A stretch of DNA of 32,400 nucleotides, taken from NCBI GenBank assembly GCA_903915035.1, contig CAIWRI010000049.1, positions 1 to 32,400 on the forward strand. The letters are read 5' to 3'. This document shows, in pieces, positions 26,600-32,400 of the stretch. The notes beneath the pieces were generated by a model. It ran no database searches and had not been told where the DNA came from. It worked only from the letters and a program-made list of their open reading frames with translations. Position 1 is the stretch's first letter. Each line of letters begins with the position of its first letter. The DNA is from an uncultured Nitrosomonadales bacterium. Lineage in GTDB: Bacteria > Pseudomonadota > Gammaproteobacteria > Burkholderiales > Gallionellaceae. The position numbers and the translations under genes were made by a program.

Positions 26600-26638
26600 T
26601 TTCAATGACAAACCGTTTTACAATAAATTGTCATGAAA
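26600..26638. promoter_or_regulatory. Inverted repeat upstream of yjcH-actP
   Basis: TTTCAATGACAA (26600-26612 region) and TTGTCATGAAA (26628-26638) are inverted copies differing by one inserted base, with a 15-base AT-rich spacer. The element ends about 40 bases before the yjcH ATG and is a candidate operator. The rest of the 280-base gap between the Nif3 gene and yjcH contains no convincing gene; a 37-codon minus frame at 26416-26529 lacks support. Confidence 0.42.
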
Positions 26639-26679
26639 CATCCAAAAGCAATTCGAAAAATCTACTAGGGAGAATAGTA

Positions 26680-26991
26680 ATGTCTGTATTAATTGCAAGC
26701 AAGATACAAAAAAACCCGAAATACCTTCAGCTAATAAAACAACGAGATACGCTCTCATGGACACTTTCAGCGATTGTGTGCATCATGTATTTCGGCTTTA
26801 CTCTGATGATCGCGTTTACCCCTGGCATTCTCACCCAACCCATAGCTGCTGATAGCGTAATTCCTGTCGGCATGCTGCTCGGTGTTGGTGTAATTATTGC
26901 ATCCTGCATTTTGACTGGTATCTATGTTTTCATCGCAAACAATACCTTCGATCCTATCGTCAATGAAATCGTTCGCGAGGCATCCAAATGA
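26680..26991 (+). CDS. yjcH: DUF485 membrane protein (YjcH-like)
   Basis: A 103-residue inner-membrane protein of the DUF485 family with two hydrophobic helices ([20 protein letters not shown] and a second from about 63 to 88). The N-terminal [16 protein letters not shown] is typical. These small proteins are encoded directly before acetate or C4 sodium:solute symporters and probably assist them; the mechanism is not known. The start at 26680 has an AGGGAGAA ribosome site; the frame is open to 26533. It overlaps actP by four bases (ATGA), indicating translational coupling. Confidence 0.92.
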   Translation: MSVLIASKIQKNPKYLQLIKQRDTLSWTLSAIVCIMYFGFTLMIAFTPGILTQPIAADSVIPVGMLLGVGVIIASCILTGIYVFIANNTFDPIVNEIVREASK

Positions 26992-28712
26992 AATTAGCTA
27001 AATCTGCTCTCCTCGCGATACCCGCTGCGGCGGCTTTATTTGCGACGCAACTGTCTTCAGCCGCTGATGCTGTCGTTGCAGCGCCTGCCGCTGTTTTGGC
27101 TGCCGTTCCGGCTGAAGTGCCTATTAACTGGCATGCGATTATCATGTTTGTGATCTTTGTCGGCATAACGCTGATCATCACTTATGTTGCGGCAACCCGC
27201 ACCAAGACCGCCAGCGATTTTTATGCTGCCGGACGCGGCGTCACCGGTTTTCAAAATGGTATGGCGATCGCCGGTGACTATATGTCAGCGGCTTCTTTCC
27301 TCGGGATTACCGCGCTGGTTTACTTCAACGGTTTCTACGGCCTGATCTTTTCAGTGGGCTGGCTGGTAGGTTGGCCGATCATCCTGTTCCTGATTGCAGA
27401 GCGTCTGCGCAATCTGGGTAAATACACTTATGCTGACGTGGTATCGTTCCGCTTGAAACAGGGCCCGGTTCGCACCATGGCTGCCGTCAGTTCGCTGATC
27501 GTGGTTATCTGGTATCTGATCGGACAAGCTGTTGGTGCCGGGCAGTTGCTGCATACCCTGGTTCCTCAAGTGTCTTACCGCGAAGCAATTGTTGCAGTGG
27601 GTGGCTTGATCATCATTTACGTGACTTTCGGCGGTATGAAAGCGACGACCTGGGTTCAGATCATTAAGGCCGGCCTGTTGCTGGGTGGCGCATCTGCGAT
27701 GGCTTTCGGCGTCATGGCGCATGAAGGTTTCAGTTTCGCTAAATTGTTCACTGATGCGGTTGCCCTGCATCCGAAACACATGGAAATCATGAAGTCCGTG
27801 GTTAAGATTGGCGCTAAAGCCAATCCTATCGAGTCTATTTCGCTGGGCTTGACCTTGATGTTCGGTACTGCCGGTCTGCCACACATCCTGATGCGCTTCT
27901 TCACGGTAACTGATGCTAAGGCAGCGCGTAAATCAGTGTTGTACGGTACTTGCTTCATCGGTTACTTCTATGTATTGACATTCATCATCGGTTTTGGCGC
28001 CATCGTTTTGGTTGCCAACAATCCTGAATACGTTGCCAATATCAGCAAGAGTATCCTTGATCTGAAGGGTGGCGGCAGCATGCCGGCAATTTATCTGTCA
28101 CATGCGGTTGGTGGTGACTACTTCCTGGGCTTTATCGCAGCGGTTGCCTTCGCGACGATTCTTGCGGTGGTATCCGGACTGACTTTGGCCGGCGCTACGG
28201 CCATGTCACATGATCTGTATGCAACTGTGATCATGAAGGGTAAAGCCACTGAAAGACAAGAAGTATGGGTATCGAAGATGTGCGTAATCGGCCTGGGTAT
28301 TGTGGCTGTGTTGCTGGGCATCGCTTTTGAGAAGCAAAACGTTGCGTATATCGTCGCATTGACCTTCTCGATTGCTGCGTGTACTAACTTCCCAGTGCTT
28401 GTTATGTCGATCTTCTGGCGTGGTTTGACGACTCGTGGCGCGATCATGGCAGGTTATACCGGTATGATCGGCTCTATCGTTCTGCTGGTTCTCGGACCTA
28501 CAATCTGGACCAAGATCCTTGAAATGGGACCCGCTATTTTCCCGTACGATTTCCCGACCTTCGTGGTTCTGCCAGCTGTGCTTATCGTCGCTTACGTTGC
28601 TTCTGTAACGGATGACAGCGAAAGTGCAAAACTGGAACGTGCTGCCTATGACGCTCAATTAATCCGTGCTGAAACTGGCCTGGGAGCTGAAGAGGGTGCC
28701 GTGTCTCACTAA
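26988..28712 (+). CDS. actP: Cation/acetate symporter ActP (SSS family)
   Basis: A 574-residue sodium:solute symporter that imports acetate and related short carboxylates. It has an N-terminal signal peptide (about 1-26), as in E. coli ActP, then about thirteen hydrophobic helices. Family segments include [20 protein letters not shown], the following [10 protein letters not shown], and [20 protein letters not shown]. The gene is coupled to yjcH and ends before a very strong terminator at 28723-28764. No acetyl-CoA synthetase gene is adjacent. Confidence 0.93.
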   Translation: MKLAKSALLAIPAAAALFATQLSSAADAVVAAPAAVLAAVPAEVPINWHAIIMFVIFVGITLIITYVAATRTKTASDFYAAGRGVTGFQNGMAIAGDYMSAASFLGITALVYFNGFYGLIFSVGWLVGWPIILFLIAERLRNLGKYTYADVVSFRLKQGPVRTMAAVSSLIVVIWYLIGQAVGAGQLLHTLVPQVSYREAIVAVGGLIIIYVTFGGMKATTWVQIIKAGLLLGGASAMAFGVMAHEGFSFAKLFTDAVALHPKHMEIMKSVVKIGAKANPIESISLGLTLMFGTAGLPHILMRFFTVTDAKAARKSVLYGTCFIGYFYVLTFIIGFGAIVLVANNPEYVANISKSILDLKGGGSMPAIYLSHAVGGDYFLGFIAAVAFATILAVVSGLTLAGATAMSHDLYATVIMKGKATERQEVWVSKMCVIGLGIVAVLLGIAFEKQNVAYIVALTFSIAACTNFPVLVMSIFWRGLTTRGAIMAGYTGMIGSIVLLVLGPTIWTKILEMGPAIFPYDFPTFVVLPAVLIVAYVASVTDDSESAKLERAAYDAQLIRAETGLGAEEGAVSH

Positions 28713-28722
28713 GAGATAGTCA

Positions 28723-28764
28723 AAAGCAAAAAACCGCCGGAGGAATCCGGCGGTTTTTTGCTTT
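28723..28764. terminator. Bidirectional intrinsic terminator
   Basis: An 18-base perfect stem (AAAGCAAAAAACCGCCGG paired with its reverse complement) encloses the loop AGGAAT. The right arm carries six T's after a GC core, and the left arm gives the same on the other strand. It lies 10 bases after the actP stop and 92 bases past the end of the minus-strand exonuclease gene, so it can end both transcripts. Confidence 0.93.
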
Positions 28765-28856
28765 AAAAATGATGAAATCAGTTACAAAACACGGCGAAGC
28801 TGAATAAAAACTCTGCCTGCTAAATATTTCGGTGAATATTTTTTGCAGTATTCGCT

Positions 28857-29567
28857 TCAGCAATATTCCAAAGCGCAGCGAAACCTGCGTTCCAGTCCGC
28901 GTAAATCATCGTAACAGCTTGTTTTTTGATCCTGTTTTGCCTTGGAAATGGCCACTTGCAGCAGTTGTGCCGTTTGCAGCGCATCCGCTACGGCATTATG
29001 TCTGTCGTCGTTATTAATGGAAAATTGTCTACCCCAGTCATCCAAAGAGCGGTGACTACGCAAACGCTCAGGCCAGAGCGCAGGTAACAGGTAGGCCAGA
29101 TCCAGCCAGGCATGCTTAAACGTGAATTTCAGATATTGACGCATCGCACGCCGGATCATCGTTTCATCGAAGGAAACATGAAATGCCACCAGTGGTGATT
29201 TTCCAAGATAGTCAAGAAATGCCAGCAGCGCATCGACAGGTATCACCCCTTCTTGTTGTGCTGAGCCTGAAATTCCGTGTATCAGGATATTTTCACGGTG
29301 ACTGATCTTGCTTTGTTGCAATATGATGGAAAAACTGTCGTTCAGGGCAATTTTCCCGTTCAAAACTGCCACAGCACCTATTGAAATGAGTGTGTCGTTG
29401 TTTAAATCCAGGCCTGTGGTCTCGACATCCACCACCACATATCTGGCATGTTCAAATTCTGCCACCGCATCAGTTTCCTGCAAATGCTGCCATTTCGCCA
29501 GTCGACTGCTTTGCTCTGGCGTTAGTTTTGCTGCAGAAGCAAACCAGCTTTTGAATAAATTTTTCAT
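28857..29567 (-). CDS. DnaQ-like 3'-5' exonuclease (DEDDh)
   Basis: A 236-residue protein with the complete DEDDh exonuclease set: Asp47 and Glu49 in VVDVETTGLD, Asp134 in FHVSFDETMI, and His190 and Asp195 in RHNAVADAL. It resembles the epsilon subunit of DNA polymerase III and the PolC exonuclease domain, but a separate cellular dnaQ is usual and the synteny points to a dedicated protein of the DUF294-linked type. Its ATG at 29567 overlaps the stop of the DUF294 gene by four bases, so the two are translationally coupled. Its substrate is not known. Confidence 0.88.
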   Translation of the reverse strand: MKNLFKSWFASAAKLTPEQSSRLAKWQHLQETDAVAEFEHARYVVVDVETTGLDLNNDTLISIGAVAVLNGKIALNDSFSIILQQSKISHRENILIHGISGSAQQEGVIPVDALLAFLDYLGKSPLVAFHVSFDETMIRRAMRQYLKFTFKHAWLDLAYLLPALWPERLRSHRSLDDWGRQFSINNDDRHNAVADALQTAQLLQVAISKAKQDQKTSCYDDLRGLERRFRCALEYC

Positions 29568-31471
29568 ATCTGGTAAATCTGTGCTAGTTTGGCTTGTACC
29601 TTGCGAGCCTGACGAAACGCTTCCTTAAGAATCCGTCTATCCAGTTCGTTGAGCAAGTCAGGATCAATCAAATTATCCAGCATCTCTGTATCAACCTCGG
29701 CCTGATTCGCACTCGCCTCGTAATGGTGGCGCAAACGCAACATTTGGATGAACAGGAAAGCATTGATCCAGCCGTCTACCTCGGTAACAGGCACATTCAG
29801 ATGGGTTGCACTCTGACGCAGGCGACCCGTAGTACCGGTATGGTTGACGCCCGCAGCAAGACTGAAAATTCGAGCTGCATCCACAAACGGCGTAATGCCG
29901 TTAACTTTAAGATTAAGTTTGTGTTCCTTACCCAGCACGAAGTCGCGCATCATCCCCAGTGGAGGACGGTTGAACATTGCATTCTCCGCCATCTGGTGTA
30001 AAAACCGCGGATAGTCACAGGCAGCCCGTGACAACCAGTCTCTCAATTCTTCACCAAGATTGAGCGCGCCATGTAGTGATCTGAAGTCGAAAAAAATTGA
30101 CGCATGCAACAACGCAACCGGTGTACCGTTAGTGATCCAGTTCAAAAACAGGCTACGCCATTCTTCTAGAGATAAACACCATTTTGGATTGCTGGCCATG
30201 ATTTCACCTTTGCACAGCGGAAAACCGCACAAAGCAAGCGTTTCATTGATGCGCCTTGCAACCGGTAGTAACAGTTCGCGCACGCCATCTGCCGTCATAC
30301 CCTCCGGCACTGTGAAGATCAGGGCATTATCCTGATCCGTGCTCAATGTCTGTTCAAGGCGCCCCTCGGAGCCCAGCGCCATCCAGCATAAACGGTTGGC
30401 CAATGGCGAGGCATTGATTTCGCTGGCGGCATATTCCAGCTCTACGACCCGCACGGTCAACAGATCATTAAAGGTAGAGATAAATTGGGTTAGTTGTTCC
30501 GGTGCGATACCTTGTGCCATCATATTGTGCGCCATGTGGCGAATGTCCGCTGCGGCCTGTTGCAATTCTTCAGTATTTATTGCATACCGTATCGCCTGTC
30601 CGATCTGGCCCAGACCTACACGCTGTAAAGAAAACAGGTCTTTCTCGGATACCAGACCGACCAGTTTTTCGTTTTCAACGACCAGAATATGGCGAAACCC
30701 CTGTTTTGCCATAGACAGCGCAGCTTCATAAGCCAAGGCTTGCGGAGGCAGCGAGGTAGGCTGTGCCGTCATAATGCCAATCACTGGCTGATCAAGATCA
30801 ATCTGCGGCAAAGCGATACGTTCCAAGACATCAGGCAGCGTCAAAATTCCTAGCGGACGCCCGTCCTCATCAATCGCTACCATGGAACCCACGCGTAATT
30901 CGTGCATACGCTCAAGCACTTGTCGAACAGTCGTTTGCGGTGAACAGGTGACGGGAGTACGGCGGATGATGCTGGACAGAGGACTGTTCAGCGACTGCTG
31001 CTCCGAAGCGGATTGCGTGTACTGCGCCTGTATAATTTGTTTTGAGTGTTCCAGCAGATTGGCGATACGGCGCGTACAGAAATCACGAAACGGGGCGCTG
31101 AGTCCGAGCAGTTCGTGAAATGCTGCCAAAGGCAATTCGTAGCAAAAAGTATCCATAACGGCGCGATAGATACTCGCCACCGGCCTGTGCGCCAAGAGCG
31201 CACCAAGCGGAAAACATTCGCCAGTGGACAATTCCAGCCAACTATCGGCATCGCTGGCATCGGCTACATTCTGTTCACCTTGCACCATGCCTTGCTTGAT
31301 GACCAGAAAACGCTGTACCGTTCCTTGCTCGGGTGTGATGATCACCTCGCCCTTGGCGTAATAGCCAAGTTGCATGCGTTCGAGCATCCACAGCAGATGA
31401 GGCTGATCCATACGGTTGAACGGCGCGTGTGTCGCGAAAAAGGACAATTGGGATGTATGGATTGCGCTCAT
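29564..31471 (-). CDS. cNMP-binding / CBS / DUF294 nucleotidyltransferase-like signalling protein
   Basis: A 635-residue cytoplasmic protein with four parts in order. A Crp-type cyclic-nucleotide-binding domain (about 15-140) is followed by two CBS domains (about 165-285) that usually bind adenine nucleotides. Next come a DUF294 nucleotidyltransferase-like domain with GSEGRLEQTLSTDQDNA at 367-383 (Asp379 and Asp381 as likely metal ligands) and a C-terminal DUF294-linked helical domain (about 480-620). The chemical activity of the family is not established; GlnD-like nucleotidyl transfer is a plausible inference. The ATG at 31471 has a GAGGTG ribosome site, and a TATAAT lies 27 bases upstream. 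It is coupled to the exonuclease gene and converges on actP, with which such genes are often neighbours. Confidence 0.88.
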   Translation of the reverse strand: MSAIHTSQLSFFATHAPFNRMDQPHLLWMLERMQLGYYAKGEVIITPEQGTVQRFLVIKQGMVQGEQNVADASDADSWLELSTGECFPLGALLAHRPVASIYRAVMDTFCYELPLAAFHELLGLSAPFRDFCTRRIANLLEHSKQIIQAQYTQSASEQQSLNSPLSSIIRRTPVTCSPQTTVRQVLERMHELRVGSMVAIDEDGRPLGILTLPDVLERIALPQIDLDQPVIGIMTAQPTSLPPQALAYEAALSMAKQGFRHILVVENEKLVGLVSEKDLFSLQRVGLGQIGQAIRYAINTEELQQAAADIRHMAHNMMAQGIAPEQLTQFISTFNDLLTVRVVELEYAASEINASPLANRLCWMALGSEGRLEQTLSTDQDNALIFTVPEGMTADGVRELLLPVARRINETLALCGFPLCKGEIMASNPKWCLSLEEWRSLFLNWITNGTPVALLHASIFFDFRSLHGALNLGEELRDWLSRAACDYPRFLHQMAENAMFNRPPLGMMRDFVLGKEHKLNLKVNGITPFVDAARIFSLAAGVNHTGTTGRLRQSATHLNVPVTEVDGWINAFLFIQMLRLRHHYEASANQAEVDTEMLDNLIDPDLLNELDRRILKEAFRQARKVQAKLAQIYQI

Positions 31472-31497
31472 GATGCCACCTCACATTGAAGATTTGT

Positions 31498-31528
31498 ATT
31501 ATAGTCATCTTCGCAATGAGCTGTGCAA
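31498..31528 (-). promoter_or_regulatory. Candidate promoter of the DUF294-exonuclease pair
   Basis: On the minus strand a perfect TATAAT (31498-31503) is followed upstream by TTGCAC (31523-31528) at a 19-base spacing, longer than optimal. The -10 element lies about 27 bases before the ATG. The -10 is convincing; the -35 is not. Confidence 0.4.
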
Positions 31529-31806
31529 TCATTCCTTTGTCTGCCGGACTGGCACGAAAATAATGCAACGCAAATCAGGGCGTTTGAAGCTCACTATTCT
31601 AGGCTGGAAAATCCACCGTCAGAAGGTCGGTTCGCGTAACATGTGACGCACGGTTCAGGGCATTGATGGCGAGCGGGGGTGACTTGATGCTGCTAAGCCG
31701 CTGGCGTCCTGCAGTCGTTTAAGACCTGCCGGTCATTTGGCAAGCAGGTTTGTTGAAGGTATTAAAAATAAACAAGTCCTCAAACCTAATTCGAACGAAT
31801 AATAAA
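31529..31806. other. Intergenic region between divergent genes
   Basis: This region separates the DUF294 gene from the DUF4202 gene (335 bases between start codons). I see no gene in it; a 76-codon frame at 31416-31646 overlaps the DUF294 start and lacks coding character. ACCTGC (31724-31729) and GCAGGT (31744-31749) form a weak hairpin. The last 50 bases are AT-rich and probably contain the promoter of the downstream gene. Confidence 0.5.
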
Positions 31807-32400
31807 ATGACCTCATCCTCTTTTAAAGCCGCAATTGACGCTTTTGATAACGCCAACTTTGAAGATCCCAACACAGAAGTTGCCGATGGCCAGACATTTC
31901 CTAAAGAATTGTTATATGGTCAGCGTATGAGTGAAATGCAGGAACGATACATCCCTGATGCCTCTGACGCGGTAAAGCTGGCCGTTCGCGCACAACATAT
32001 TCAGCGCTGGAAAACGCCTCGCAGCAATTATCCCATGAATAAGCCGGGATATATGATGTGGCGCAGCGGCTTATACAAGTTTCATGCTGAAACTGCGGGC
32101 GCTTTGATGCGGACGGCGGGTTACGATGCACTCATGGTTGAGCGGGTCAAAACCATTATCAGCAAAGTCGGGCTTAAAACTGATCCTGAAACCCAGCAGA
32201 TGGAAGATGTGGCTGATCTGGTATTTATTGAGCACTATATGACGTCTTTTGTGGCACAGCATCCGGATTATGATGACGCTAAATGGATAGTCATTGTGAA
32301 AAAGACTTGGAATAAAATGTCAGAAGCCGCCCATCAGTTTGCCTTGTCCGGCAAGCTGAAATTGCCACAGGAACTGGTGCCGCTGATTTTGAAAGCAGTG
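31807..32400 (+). CDS. DUF4202 family protein (runs off the window)
   Basis: The frame opens at ATG 31807 and stays open for 198 codons to the window edge, so the stop is not seen. The sequence resembles the DUF4202 family: FKAAIDAFDNANFEDPN at the start, LLYGQRMSEMQERYIPDASD, AVRAQHIQRWKTPRSNYP, and FIEHYMTSFVAQHPDYDDAKW. Family members are about 195-200 residues, so the gene is probably almost complete. The histidines in the conserved RAQHIQRW and LYKFHAE segments suggest a metal-dependent HD-like fold, but the function is not known. No strong ribosome site precedes the start. Confidence 0.82.
   Translation, partial: MTSSSFKAAIDAFDNANFEDPNTEVADGQTFPKELLYGQRMSEMQERYIPDASDAVKLAVRAQHIQRWKTPRSNYPMNKPGYMMWRSGLYKFHAETAGALMRTAGYDALMVERVKTIISKVGLKTDPETQQMEDVADLVFIEHYMTSFVAQHPDYDDAKWIVIVKKTWNKMSEAAHQFALSGKLKLPQELVPLILKAV

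Noticed and set aside
31416-31646. Plus-strand frame over the start of the DUF294 gene
   Set aside because: Most of it is antisense to a strong gene start, and the remainder lacks coding character.

Overview
The window looks like chromosome from a betaproteobacterium, probably of the Nitrosomonadales/Gallionellaceae type. This is inferred from gene order and moderate GC, not from any database match. The clues are a monofunctional hisB inside a hisC-B-H-A-F-I-E series that runs straight into a HIT protein and tatABC, then an MscS channel, an HtrA-type protease and a Nif3 protein. Other clues are the Coq7-type ubiquinone hydroxylase, a yjcH-actP pair and a PhoB-type box in front of phoU-ppx. 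Most of the window is housekeeping DNA with short, degraded or unrecognised pieces between the blocks. I saw no tRNA, rRNA, CRISPR array, intact transposon or prophage.

Layout. (1) 1-400: thirteen in-register copies of a 21-bp tandem repeat. (2) 398-5122: pgm (minus) divergent from rpiA, then a Pho box and phoU-ppx with overlapping stop and start. (3) 5175-9069: a bacterioferritin-like protein and a YidB/DUF937 protein (minus), ettA (plus), a decayed zeta-toxin-like kinase gene, two inverted repeats, and a secreted adhesin-E-like protein (minus). (4) 9395-12664: a candidate promoter and small ORF, a KTSC protein, a BaiN/HI0933-type flavoprotein and pepD, all closely packed on the plus strand. 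(5) 12701-16068: a ClC chloride/proton antiporter (minus), a stand-alone cyclic-nucleotide-binding domain protein with an altered phosphate cassette, two unrecognised small ORFs ending in a perfect hairpin, and coq7. (6) 16168-23995: hisC, hisB, hisH, hisA, hisF, hisI, hisE, HIT protein, tatA, tatB, tatC and an MscS channel. (7) 23996-26399: a 480-bp gap with a possible gene remnant, then a DegS/HtrA-like protease (minus) and a Nif3-like protein (plus) that diverge from a 34-bp gap. (8) 26600-28764: yjcH-actP acetate transport genes with an inverted repeat upstream and a strong terminator downstream. (9) 28857-31471: on the minus strand, a cNMP/CBS/DUF294 signalling protein translationally coupled to a DnaQ-like exonuclease. 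(10) 31807-end: a DUF4202 gene running off the window.

How the genes work together. Seven his genes cover most of histidine synthesis after the hisG step (hisG and hisD are not in the window). tatABC forms a complete twin-arginine translocase. phoU-ppx couples phosphate signalling to polyphosphate breakdown. pgm and rpiA serve sugar-phosphate interconversion. The yjcH-actP and DUF294-exonuclease pairs converge on one bidirectional terminator.

No clearly new multi-gene system is evident. The items most worth a second look are the 21-bp repeat array, the zeta-toxin remnant, the cNMP-domain protein with its orphan ORFs and hairpin, and the Pho box in front of phoU-ppx.
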